From Saprospiraceae bacterium (lineage in GTDB: Bacteria; Bacteroidota; Bacteroidia; Chitinophagales; Saprospiraceae), in contig JAIPBL010000001.1 of NCBI GenBank assembly GCA_021739645.1, positions 186,001 through 250,000 on the forward strand: a stretch of 64,000 nucleotides of DNA. Reading direction: 5' to 3'. The notes under the pieces were generated by a model. It had not been told where the DNA came from. It saw only the letters and a program-made list of their open reading frames with translations, and searched no databases. Positions 18,301-26,697 of this stretch are shown one piece after another. Every line of letters begins with the position of its first letter. Position 1 is the stretch's first letter. Position numbers and translations under genes: made by a program.

Positions 18301-21300
18301 AATCTGCACGGTCACTGCGTTGCAGTTGTCCCCAACGGTTGGTGGTAATAAAATGCCTGTGGATTTGCATGGCTGTGGGTGAACCGCAGGTACGTTTATG
18401 CTCACATTGAACGGTGTGCGGGTGATAGTTGGGCCAACTTTGTCGGCAATTTTAATGATTTGCACATTGTCCTCACCGCCCACTCCCGTGATGATGATGT
18501 CACCGGTACACCAGTCAACCACCGTCCAAGTCCGTTGGATTTTAAAGCTTGTTCCACAAACATTCAGAATCTGGTCAGCGTGCAGCACGTTGTAAGCACA
18601 GATGGTACTCACGCTTACGTTCACAACGCCGGAGCCAGTATTTGAAAGTGTCGTGTCCGGCAAGGTTGGGCTCACGTCAATTCCGAGTTCAACGAGGTCA
18701 ACATCAACAATCGTTGGGTGCAATTTCGTCGGATTAACGATGTTCGAGTGGGCCGAATATTGCGTGCAACTCCAAGTAATGTCATCTGGAAAATCAACGG
18801 GCGGACGCGTGATATTGATGTTTTGAATACAGTTCACCACACTCGTATTCCCTTGATTGTCAGTGGCTTTGTAAGTTCTGCGCACGGTGTAAATGCCGTC
18901 GTCGCAGATGTTGTTGTCAATCACCTGATTGCCCACTAGCGTGATAACTGGGTTGGGGTCACAGTTGTCGATAGCTACTGGCGGTGGCACATTGGCCAGG
19001 TTCGCCGTGCAAAAAACCGAGGTGGGCGTACTTGGGCAGGTGAAAACCGGTGCCATTTTATCTTCGATAAATATCTGGCCCCAGCACGAGTTTTTGTAAA
19101 CTTTGTCCTGAATTTTTACGGTCAAATATTGGCCGATATAACCGCCGCTAATCTCGTGGATGTTCGCAGTAGCTGGGTTCAAGTCCGGTACTGGCGCACC
19201 CCAAGCATCCGTCACCATGAACACCTCGTAGTAGCTGCCAAGTGGCATGGAGTTCGGGTTGATGCACATCGGAATTTCACCTTCCAGCACCATACCCGGT
19301 GTGAGCCAGATTTCACAATTTTGATTGAGGGAGACTTGTAACAAATCGTTGCAACCGATACCGTTGTTGAGCTGGTTCCAGCAGTCGGTGAGCAGGGTAG
19401 GGTCGTTGCTGCCGCCACTGTCGCTCACCCAACCAGGATTTGTGGTCAACGGGTTGTCTCCCGCATCGGACAAATCGTTGATAACTACAGGCGGAAAACA
19501 GGTGGCAACTGTGCCAAGCGCCTGCGCCTGGTTTTTCATCACCGCCGGTGCGCCGGGCGCATCAGGGTTTACCTCAAAGCGAAACTGAAGCACGTAGCGT
19601 TGGTTTGGTTTCAGCAAACCTCCACCAGCAAGCAGGTCGCCGGTTCCGTTGAAAGCGGGGTTGGTGGCCGGAATGGTGGCGGCAGTGGTAGTTGCGCCTT
19701 TTGCGCCAACGGCCACGATTTGCGGAGCACCCGTCACCGCCACGAATGCTGACCCGAGATTGCTTGCAGACGCTAGGTTGTCCACTAAACTCAAGCTGTT
19801 CAAATCGCTGCTGCCTGTGTTTTGTACGATAATCTCCGTAATCACATCGAAATTCCCAACTGTCCCGCTTGTAGCGTAATCAATCCCCGCAAAGTACTTC
19901 GCTGCTTGCACACCCGGAGGCAATGCCTGCACCGTGAAAGTCTGGTCGCAGGTAGTCGAAAACGGAGCGCAGGAAGATGCGTAGGTGAAAGTAACCGTGG
20001 CCGTTCCGCCGCATTCAGTAGGCGCTCCGGTGTTGTTGTTGGTCAAAACACCGTTACATCCGCCGCTTGCATTGGCCGTGGCCAGCCAAGATGCGAATGC
20101 TGCATCAATTTGCGCTTGGGTCTGGAACGGCGGAATAACCATTGGTGCCGGGCAATTCAAAGTAACGGCTGGTGCTGCGTTCACCGAAAATGTTCGGGTA
20201 CAGGTTACTGGTGCTTCGCAACTGCTGTTTGCGGTAAAAATTACCGTAACACTACCGCCACAGGCATTTGGTGCGCCAGTGCTGTTGTTGCCAACCACGG
20301 TGTTGCAACCACCTGTTGCGGTAGCCAGCGCCAGCCAATTGTTGTATTTGGTATCAATGGTGGCCTGAGATTGACAAGCTACCTCCGTCACATCTGTCGG
20401 ACAATTCAATGCGACCAATGTAGCCGTCGGAACCGTGAAAGTTGCCTGACAAGTTGATGTCAATGGTGCGCAACTGCTCGTGTAGGTAAAAGTCACGGTT
20501 GCCGAGCCACCGCAGGCAAGCGGTGCGCCTGTGCTGTTGTTAGTTAAAACGCCGTTGCAGCCACCCGTTGCGCTAGCGGATGCCAACCAATTTGCGTAAG
20601 CAACATCAATATCCGCTTGTGTTTGACAGGCCGCAGCTGTTGTATTCACTGGGCAATTCAGGACCACTGTTGAAGCCGAGGTCACTGTGAATGTTGCTTG
20701 GCAAGTTGTCGTCAATGGTGCACAACTGCTGGCATAGGTGAATGTCACGGTTTTTGACCCGCCGCAGGCGAGGGGTGCGCCCGTGCTGTTATTGGTCAAA
20801 ACGCCGTTGCAGCCGCCCATTGCGCTAGCGGAAGCCAACCAAATTGCGTAAGCAACATCAATATCCGCCTGTGTTTGACAGGCCGCAACGGTTGTATTTA
20901 CAGGGCAATTCAAGACTACCGTGGGAGGCGCATCCACCGTAAATGTTGCTTGGCAAGTGGTGGTCAGCGGCGCACAATCGCTGGTGTACGTGAAGGTTAC
21001 TGTTTTGGAACCACCACAGGCAGAAGGTGCGCCTGTGCTATTGTTGGTTATTGCGCCGTTGCAGCCGCCACTGGCAGACACGGTTGTTAACCAAGCTGCG
21101 TAAGCATTGTCCACAGCCGTTTGAGTTTGGCACGATGCCACGGAGGTATTCGCCGGGCAAGTCAAGGAGACAGCAGGCGAAGCAGTCACCGAAAAAGTCG
21201 CTTGGCAGGTGGTCGTTTGGGCAACACAACTGCTTGAATAGGTGAATATCACCGTTTTTGACCCTCCACATGCCAACGGTGCGCCCGTGCTGTTGTTGGT

Positions 21301-24300
21301 CAAAACACCTAAGCATGGATTGGTTACGGAAACAGTGGCCAACCAATTTGCATATTTTGTATCAATGGTCGCCTGGGTCTGACATGGGCCTTCGAGTACA
21401 TCCATCGGGCAGGTCAGTACAACACCAAGAGGGGCTTCGACTGTAAAGGTTGCCATGCAGGTCGTGGTCAATGGAGCGCAGCTGCTGATGTAGGTGAAAG
21501 TCACCGTGGAAGTACCGCCAACGCACACGTCAGGAGCACCAGTATTGTTGTTGGTCAACATGGCATTGCAGCCGCCACTGGCGGAAACGGTGGCGAGCCA
21601 AGTTGCGAACTTGGCGTCAATGGCCGCTTGCGTCTGGCAGGCCGACTCGGTAACGTTGGCTGGGCAAATTAGCGAAACGTTGGTTGGTGCAGTGACAGTG
21701 AACGTCGCAGTGCAGGTTGTCGGGGTGGTCGAACAACTGTTTGCGTAGGAAAATATTACCGTGGCAGTGCCGCCGGTGCATACGTCAGGAGCAGTCGTGC
21801 TGTTGTTGGACAAGCTACCATTGCAGCTGCCGCTGGCAGAAGCGGTAGCGAGCCAAGCTGCAAATTTTGCGTCAATGGCCGATTGAGACTGACAGGCCGC
21901 CTCCGTCACGTTGGTGGGACAAGTCAGCACAATGGCTGGCGGTGCAGCTACTGTGAAAAAGGCGGTACAGGATATTGTAAATGGCGCACAACTACTGGTG
22001 TAGGTGAATGTCACAGTTGACGTGCCACCAGTGCACACATTTGGAGCGCCTGTGCTATTGTTGGAAAACGTGCCCGTACATCCGCCGCTGCCGGAAACGG
22101 ATGCGATCCAAGCGCTGAACTTGGCATCGATGGCCATTTGCGACTGACAAGCTGTCTCAGTTTGGTTGGCCGGGCAATTCAGCACAATGGGAGCTGGTGC
22201 ATCAACGGTAAAAGTCGCCGTGCAGCTCATTGTTTGTGTGGGGCAATTGCTTGAAAATGTAAACGTGACTGTTTTTGAACCTCCACATGCAGACGGTGCG
22301 CCCGTGCTGTTGCTGGTCAAAATCCCACCGCATCCGCCACTTGCGGATACGGAAGCCAGCCAAGCATTGTATTTCATATCGATGGCGGGCTGCGTTTGGC
22401 AGGCCACCTCTGTCTGGTTACTTGGACAACTGAGCACTGCTGCTGCTGCTGGGGCATTAACCGTAAAAATTGCCGTGCAGGATGTTGTCAACGGTGCGCA
22501 GTTGCTGGTATAGGTAAAAGTCACGGTTTTAGAACCACCACAGGCAGAAGGAGGTCCAGTGCTGTTATTGGTCAAAACAGCACCGCAGCCGCCGCTTGCG
22601 GAAACCGAGGCCAGCCAAGCATTATATTTTGTGTCAATGGCAGTCTGCGTTTGGCAGGATGCTTCCACTTGGTCTGTTGGGCAGGTCAAAACCACGGTTG
22701 CAGGGGCGGTGACGGTGAATGTGGCTTGGCAAATAGTGGTGATTGGTGCACAACTGCTGGAATAAGTGAACGTGACCGTTTTTGACCCGCCACATGCGGA
22801 AGGGGCGCCTGTGCTATTATTGGACAAACTGCCATTGCAGCCGCCGCTCGCAACGACCGTTGCCAGCCATGCTGCGTATTTCACGTCAATTTCCGCTTGT
22901 GTTTGACAGGCTGCCTCAGTTGGGTTACCAGGGCAAGTCAGTACAACCGGGCTTGCATTAACGGTAAAAGTGCGAGTACAGGTTACGTCTGCTTCGCAAT
23001 TGCTGGCTACAGTGAAAGTGATGGTAGCTGTACCGCCACATGCAGCAGGTGCACCTGGATTATTGTAGGATAGTACCGCATTGCACCCTCCTGAAAATGT
23101 AGCGTCATTCAACCAATCGTTGTACTTATTTGTAATGGCAGCCTGAGTTTGACATGCTGCTTCGACGCTGTTGGCAGGACAGGTTAGCACTACGGCGGGT
23201 GCGGGTGCCACGGTAAAGGTTGAGGAACATGAAGCCATGTTGTTGCAATCGTCAATTGCTGTAAAATTGATGGTAGTAGTACCACCGCAAATACTCGGCG
23301 GAGTAGCCCCGGCTAGTCCGGTAGTAGAGGGCGGCCCACAGTTGTCCAAGGCTGAAAAACCCGCTATCCATGTGTTAAAACTATTTGTCAATTGCGACGG
23401 GCAAGCGGTCAAACTGATAGGTGCAGGGCAGGTCACCGTCGGTGGCGTCGGGTCTGACACTGTCACGTTAACCATACATTGGTTTACACAGGTAAACTGC
23501 TCAACCGCTAGCGAAAGGCTAAATCCACCGCCACAAACTCCAGCGGCATCAACGGTCACAGTTTGAGCAGTGGTTGAGCCGACAATTGTGCCATTTCCCA
23601 TAATTGTCCATTGGTAGGAATCCATGCCTGCAGGGCCACTAAATACAATACCTGTCTGGTTTGGGCAGACATTTGCAGGGCCAGAAATTATGCAACTTGG
23701 TGGAATGGTACAACAATCCGGGGCCGCTCCGGCTACGTTTGCTGAACAGGCTGTTGGCAATAATGGGTCAGGGCAAGGCCCCCCAGTTTCAATTGCAATA
23801 TCAATATTGTAGGCAGTGCCATAGGGATATGTTAGGGAAATAATGCCCATTGTTGGCCCTCCATCACCTTCATTTGTTAGGCAAACGGCTGCGGAGGGTG
23901 AATTCAGTGCATTCGGGTCAGTGCCGACGTAATTGCCATTTTGCCCTGAGATGGGAATGTTTACCGTATAGGTTCCATCAGGATGGCAGGTGGTCATGGC
24001 TGCACCGGTTTCGAGTGTGCAGTATAAATCTCCATTTCCACATCCATTCCTTGCTTGAAAGCTAGCAATCTCAAGGTCGAAGTCGTCGTCTTGATCCCAA
24101 ACAGCGAGATAAAAATTGGTAGCTTGGCTGAAATTTGGCGTGAAAAACGTTTGCCAAATGTTGTTGCTTGCCTCACCGCAGGTATAAAAAATAAGATTGT
24201 TGCAATCTCCACTTTGATATTGTGGAGCAGTACCGCTGCTAGTTGAAGGGCTAGCAGAATAGTACAGTGCCCAACCCAGTTTGTCCATCATGTTGTTTTC

Positions 24301-24783
24301 GTTAATTTGAATTTGAAACGTGCCCACATTGGGACGGACATCAAAGTTCAAGATGATGATGGACTCACCTAAGTTTGGCAAGTTTGGAGAAGGGATTGGC
24401 AGGCCAGTAATGGGGTCGGTGCAGTTCATTACTGCGATTGGAAAAGTAGCGGGGTTGTAAACACAACCAAACTGCGTCATGATATTGCTTTGAATACCGG
24501 GAGTACTGCTGCATTTAATGATACCATTTGGCTGGTTCATTGGAGGTGGGTCTTCATTGACAGTACCGTTCGCATTCCATGCAGCACCTTCCGTCCATCG
24601 TTGAGAGCACTCACACGGGGTGTCGTTTTGGGCTACTGCATTTAGTGAGAAAAGAAATAAGGTAAGTAAGGTTGCAAACCCTAACCTGATTTGAAAAGGT
24701 TGGCAAATGCTTCGGCTGTTAGCGCCAAAGGGCAGGATTGAATTCAATTGCCACCTGCTTTTGGGAATTGTGAAATTCTTCAT
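15310..24783 (-). CDS. Giant HYR-repeat T9SS protein with dockerin-like and cohesin-like modules
   Basis: This 3157-aa secreted protein has a signal segment at about residues 30-51 (FATLLTLFLFSLNAVAQ), after a 30-residue extension that could reflect a later true start. The order is: N-terminal domain with many cysteines; fourteen HYR-like repeats of about 84 aa (residues about 444-1622); a DUF11-like domain (about 1625-1760); classic HYR modules (about 1900-2700); a CarboxypepD_reg-like domain near 2756; two dockerin-like half-repeats (TTYDIVLMSKHIL and ITTFDLVELRKLIL, about 2800-2870); a cohesin-like beta domain (about 2933-3065); and a T9SS sorting domain (NRPNPFSKE). A surface adhesin or matrix role is likely; no enzyme domain is seen. 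Confidence 0.9.
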   Translation of the reverse strand: MKNFTIPKSRWQLNSILPFGANSRSICQPFQIRLGFATLLTLFLFSLNAVAQNDTPCECSQRWTEGAAWNANGTVNEDPPPMNQPNGIIKCSSTPGIQSNIMTQFGCVYNPATFPIAVMNCTDPITGLPIPSPNLPNLGESIIILNFDVRPNVGTFQIQINENNMMDKLGWALYYSASPSTSSGTAPQYQSGDCNNLIFYTCGEASNNIWQTFFTPNFSQATNFYLAVWDQDDDFDLEIASFQARNGCGNGDLYCTLETGAAMTTCHPDGTYTVNIPISGQNGNYVGTDPNALNSPSAAVCLTNEGDGGPTMGIISLTYPYGTAYNIDIAIETGGPCPDPLLPTACSANVAGAAPDCCTIPPSCIISGPANVCPNQTGIVFSGPAGMDSYQWTIMGNGTIVGSTTAQTVTVDAAGVCGGGFSLSLAVEQFTCVNQCMVNVTVSDPTPPTVTCPAPISLTACPSQLTNSFNTWIAGFSALDNCGPPSTTGLAGATPPSICGGTTTINFTAIDDCNNMASCSSTFTVAPAPAVVLTCPANSVEAACQTQAAITNKYNDWLNDATFSGGCNAVLSYNNPGAPAACGGTATITFTVASNCEADVTCTRTFTVNASPVVLTCPGNPTEAACQTQAEIDVKYAAWLATVVASGGCNGSLSNNSTGAPSACGGSKTVTFTYSSSCAPITTICQATFTVTAPATVVLTCPTDQVEASCQTQTAIDTKYNAWLASVSASGGCGAVLTNNSTGPPSACGGSKTVTFTYTSNCAPLTTSCTAIFTVNAPAAAAVLSCPSNQTEVACQTQPAIDMKYNAWLASVSASGGCGGILTSNSTGAPSACGGSKTVTFTFSSNCPTQTMSCTATFTVDAPAPIVLNCPANQTETACQSQMAIDAKFSAWIASVSGSGGCTGTFSNNSTGAPNVCTGGTSTVTFTYTSSCAPFTISCTAFFTVAAPPAIVLTCPTNVTEAACQSQSAIDAKFAAWLATASASGSCNGSLSNNSTTAPDVCTGGTATVIFSYANSCSTTPTTCTATFTVTAPTNVSLICPANVTESACQTQAAIDAKFATWLATVSASGGCNAMLTNNNTGAPDVCVGGTSTVTFTYISSCAPLTTTCMATFTVEAPLGVVLTCPMDVLEGPCQTQATIDTKYANWLATVSVTNPCLGVLTNNSTGAPLACGGSKTVIFTYSSSCVAQTTTCQATFSVTASPAVSLTCPANTSVASCQTQTAVDNAYAAWLTTVSASGGCNGAITNNSTGAPSACGGSKTVTFTYTSDCAPLTTTCQATFTVDAPPTVVLNCPVNTTVAACQTQADIDVAYAIWLASASAMGGCNGVLTNNSTGAPLACGGSKTVTFTYASSCAPLTTTCQATFTVTSASTVVLNCPVNTTAAACQTQADIDVAYANWLASASATGGCNGVLTNNSTGAPLACGGSATVTFTYTSSCAPLTSTCQATFTVPTATLVALNCPTDVTEVACQSQATIDTKYNNWLALATATGGCNTVVGNNSTGAPNACGGSVTVIFTANSSCEAPVTCTRTFSVNAAPAVTLNCPAPMVIPPFQTQAQIDAAFASWLATANASGGCNGVLTNNNTGAPTECGGTATVTFTYASSCAPFSTTCDQTFTVQALPPGVQAAKYFAGIDYATSGTVGNFDVITEIIVQNTGSSDLNSLSLVDNLASASNLGSAFVAVTGAPQIVAVGAKGATTTAATIPATNPAFNGTGDLLAGGGLLKPNQRYVLQFRFEVNPDAPGAPAVMKNQAQALGTVATCFPPVVINDLSDAGDNPLTTNPGWVSDSGGSNDPTLLTDCWNQLNNGIGCNDLLQVSLNQNCEIWLTPGMVLEGEIPMCINPNSMPLGSYYEVFMVTDAWGAPVPDLNPATANIHEISGGYIGQYLTVKIQDKVYKNSCWGQIFIEDKMAPVFTCPSTPTSVFCTANLANVPPPVAIDNCDPNPVITLVGNQVIDNNICDDGIYTVRRTYKATDNQGNTSVVNCIQNINITRPPVDFPDDITWSCTQYSAHSNIVNPTKLHPTIVDVDLVELGIDVSPTLPDTTLSNTGSGVVNVSVSTICAYNVLHADQILNVCGTSFKIQRTWTVVDWCTGDIIITGVGGEDNVQIIKIADKVGPTITRTPFNVSINVPAVHPQPCKSTGILLPPTVGDNCNAVTVQIITTIGEAIYINGVDGTNGGTIPAPGLGIGTHQVTYIATDACGNSTTIIVPVTVKDDITPTAICMGFTEVDLPSGVNPTATVVASVFNTGSTDNCCLHHFEVRRMEDPCNDGHDDTVFGPSVVFCCEDVSNNSIMVVFRAYDCFGNYNDCMVSVDVNDKQPPVLITCPPNQRITCDFYVDNFETQLAALGNQTAKSQFLDANFGQPVFADNCTSMTVTRTFASNLTQCKEGTMTRTWKAADAQGQESGICTQTIFVDHVSDFVVQFPADITVTCGQSLPNFGEPTVFYKTCEMVAISYDDGLYEVVPGACYKFIRTWEVINWCVQGAIKDQEVTEVPESLLGLPFPQCDLDGDGDCDARTFRDSWTATQKPTANQANQQFGPDTDPDSDPWDGFITYDQIIMVIDNVAPVFVSCQVPDVCIQDSVVCAATFTLPQPTVMDCSGQVTITANTPGLGVGFGPFTHGPGIFITTFTANDGCNNQAICTDTFEVKDCKAPNISCVNGLIVGIMDVVPPTVTVNASALNAGTTDNCSGVILASFSPNVNDATNTFTCDDIGVNVVEIWFTDESGNQDFCVNTIEIQDGLGVCPANPLIVDLGGQIFNENNTPVGNVTVSLNGQNTPVMTGATGSFYFPTVSIGQDVTLVPNKDDNPLAGVTTYDIVLMSKHILNTELLNSPYKMIAADINNSKSITTFDLVELRKLILHINSNFPSNSSWRFVDKDYVFPMPTNPWFEVFPEIININDLPAAVLDADFVGVKIGDLNASYSFVDDENEERGNGTLIFATQNQLVEAGQTCSLSFRAKDFEAVGYQFTLDFDTDLLEFVEVGDGQATTSNFGFTNLEDGAISASWNQHGERNDELADFTLVFRAKTKLNPSGAIWLSDRFTRSEAYDSDGELLDIRLQFTDNELVTDFELFQNRPNPFSKETVIGFRLPESGKAMVTITDATGKVVKSLVAPCGKGYNEFRLNREELGIGTGILYYRLTSGTETATKMMLLTE
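19915..23450 (-). repeat. Fourteen tandem HYR-like coding repeats, about 252-bp period
   Basis: Each unit runs from a LxCP start through ACQTQAxIDxKYxxWLA, GGCNGxLxNNSTGAPxACGG and TFTYxSSCAPxTTTCQATFTV. Six cysteines recur per unit. Units 11 and 12 (about 20400-20920) differ at only a few positions, pointing to recent duplication. The last unit lacks the first ACQ cysteine (PPFQTQ instead). Confidence 0.88.
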
Positions 24784-25015
24784 CGATCTGGATTATAATA
24801 CGGTTAAAAAAATGCTATGGCTGTGGCTGGTCGTGCCAGCGCAGTCTGTTAAATCGGAGATTGGGCAGTTGCTATTTTGACAGTAGTCTTTAGTGTGTAG
24901 CTTCTAGTTGACTATCGTCTGGAGTATGTGTTAATGTGATTATTATCTAATATGATGCCAGTTTTATGCTAATGAATTTTAATTTGTAAAACACTGGCTG
25001 TTAATTTTTTAAAAC

Positions 25016-25053
25016 AAAAAAAGCCTCGCAGCGAATCCGCTGTGAGGCTTTTT
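25016..25053 (-). terminator. Hairpin terminator after the TlpA-like redoxin gene
   Basis: AAAAAGCCTCGCAGCG and CGCTGTGAGGCTTTTT pair across AATC, 21 nt past the stop at 25074 on the minus strand. It probably acts in both directions. Confidence 0.82.
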
Positions 25054-25073
25054 AAAAACAAAACTTTGTTATC

Positions 25074-26546
25074 TTACCCTCCTGATTTTTCCTTTTTCGC
25101 TTGAATGATGTGGTCAATTACCTCCGGTAGCTGTTCAGCTCCCAACCGCTTTGAAAGAATGGTTTTGTCTTTATCCAAAACGTAAATTTGAGGAGTAGTT
25201 TTAATGTCATAGACTGCCTTGTAACGGCTGCGGTGATAGGGGTCAACCGCGTTAAAGAACACATCCATTTCTCGTTCAGAAATGGTTGACCAGCATTTGT
25301 CCACTTCTTTCATGGTGAGGTTGCCTTCGTCATCACGGGTGGCAAGCGCGGTGCAGATGGCAAAAACCGAAACTCCCTTGTCCTTGTAGTCTTTGGCAAA
25401 TTTGACCATCTCCGGCATGGACTTTTTGCAGTGGCCACAATCGGGGTCCCAAAAGAAAAGTACGGTAATGGGGGACTGGAAATCGTGCAGCCAAATTTTG
25501 TCGCCTTTTTGTGTTTGCATCTCAATGTTAGGTGCTATCCTTCCAATGAGGAGTGGGTCGAGCCTGTCAGCATTCTCAATAATTTTTTTCAATTGATCTT
25601 CCTCCGTCCATGGCGCAAGACCTGTTTTGTAATATTTCTGAGCGATGTGTACGTACACTGCATCCATGCCCACGATGTTGGATTTGGCGAATTGATTCAA
25701 AAAATGAATGAGGTAAAACTTGAAATTTTCCTCAGCAGGCTTCATTTTTTCGAGCACTTTGTCAACGGCGATATTAATGGAATCCGGGTGCTGCACGGTC
25801 ATTTTGTTAATAAAATGTTCCACTTTAGGAAACAAGAAAGGGGTGCGCACCAGTTTTGCGTCAGCGAAGTCAAGGTTGTCGAACCAGTGCGCTCGCATCC
25901 AATAAAAAGCCTTGAGTTCTTTTTCCTTTTGTTCGCCTTCGAACTTTGGTGGGTCGAGTTGCATATTCGCTTTTATGACCATTGCGGTCATTGATTTTGG
26001 AAATTTTGCCACCAGGTCTTTTTGGTAGCCCATTACTTCCTCATCCAGCGATTTGATTTTTTCTTCGATTTTGGCTTTTTTCTTTTCGTCGTCCTTGGCC
26101 TCTTCCATTTGCTTTTTGAAGTCTTCGGCTTTTGGGCGACGGTCGCTGATAAATTTGAGGTAGTCATAAAACTGCTTGTTGTCCTCTGAACCACTGATTT
26201 TGACGCTGCCAGACAAGTCGGAGAGTTTTGTTTCCAATGAAAACCATTGGTTGTTATCATCCACTAACAACTGAATGAACTGGTTATCGGGAGGCAGAAC
26301 AATGAGGTAAATGCCACCTGTTAGTTTTTCATTGCCCTCAAAGTAAAATTTGCCGTCGGCCTCCACATAGGCAGTGTCTTTCAAGTATTGCTTGTCACCG
26401 AAATAATAACCGAGATAGGCTTCCTTCTCATGGAAGCCATCAATTTTTACCTTAATTTGATAGCCAACTTTTTGGGAAAAAATTATTGCCGGTACGGCAA
26501 TGAAAGCGATGATGGTAGTGAGGAAATGCTTCATATTTTTCAACAT
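25074..26546 (-). CDS. TlpA-like thiol-disulfide protein with DUF4369-like N-terminal domain
   Basis: I start at 26546 (MLKNMKHFLTTIIAF). An ATG at 26582 would fall inside the promoter boxes at 26580-26610 and is rejected; 26534 is also possible. The protein is 490 aa with a signal peptide, a DUF4369-like beta domain (about residues 25-130), a charged helical middle, and a C-terminal thioredoxin domain with WDPDCGHCKKSMPEM (Cys370, Cys373). It probably reduces or isomerises disulfides in the periplasm. Bacteroidota carry many such DUF4369/DUF5106-AhpC/TSA proteins with no known client. It has its own promoter and terminator. Confidence 0.85.
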   Translation of the reverse strand: MLKNMKHFLTTIIAFIAVPAIIFSQKVGYQIKVKIDGFHEKEAYLGYYFGDKQYLKDTAYVEADGKFYFEGNEKLTGGIYLIVLPPDNQFIQLLVDDNNQWFSLETKLSDLSGSVKISGSEDNKQFYDYLKFISDRRPKAEDFKKQMEEAKDDEKKKAKIEEKIKSLDEEVMGYQKDLVAKFPKSMTAMVIKANMQLDPPKFEGEQKEKELKAFYWMRAHWFDNLDFADAKLVRTPFLFPKVEHFINKMTVQHPDSINIAVDKVLEKMKPAEENFKFYLIHFLNQFAKSNIVGMDAVYVHIAQKYYKTGLAPWTEEDQLKKIIENADRLDPLLIGRIAPNIEMQTQKGDKIWLHDFQSPITVLFFWDPDCGHCKKSMPEMVKFAKDYKDKGVSVFAICTALATRDDEGNLTMKEVDKCWSTISEREMDVFFNAVDPYHRSRYKAVYDIKTTPQIYVLDKDKTILSKRLGAEQLPEVIDHIIQAKKEKSGG

Positions 26547-26579
26547 TTTGTGAGGGTGGTCAAAAGAGGGGTTAATCTT

Positions 26580-26610
26580 CAAAATTACACAGTTGCAGTA
26601 TTTGCTCCAA
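26580..26610 (-). promoter_or_regulatory. Bacteroidota-type promoter of the TlpA-like gene
   Basis: On the minus strand TTG (26610-26608), 20 nt, then TAATTTTG (26587-26580) matches the -33/-7 form exactly. The expected start of transcription near 26573 leaves a leader of about 27-39 nt and decides against the 26582 start codon. Confidence 0.65.
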
Positions 26611-26650
26611 AAAAAAACGCAAACCCCGCAAGGTTGTTGCGGGGTTTGAG
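26611..26650 (-). terminator. Hairpin terminator of the signal peptidase gene
   Basis: AAACCCCGCAA and TTGCGGGGTTT enclose a 5-nt loop and are followed on the minus strand by GCG and a long T-run. It lies about 50 nt past the lepB stop codon and overlaps the -33 area of the next promoter at its T-run end. Confidence 0.85.
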
Positions 26651-26697
26651 CCTTGGTTTGCTAACGAAATGTTATTGGAACTTAGATGGACGTTCAA

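Noticed and set aside
19915-23450. Regular repeat array that could suggest a CRISPR locus
   Set aside because: The period is about 252 bp and the repeats are in-frame coding HYR domains inside a single open frame.
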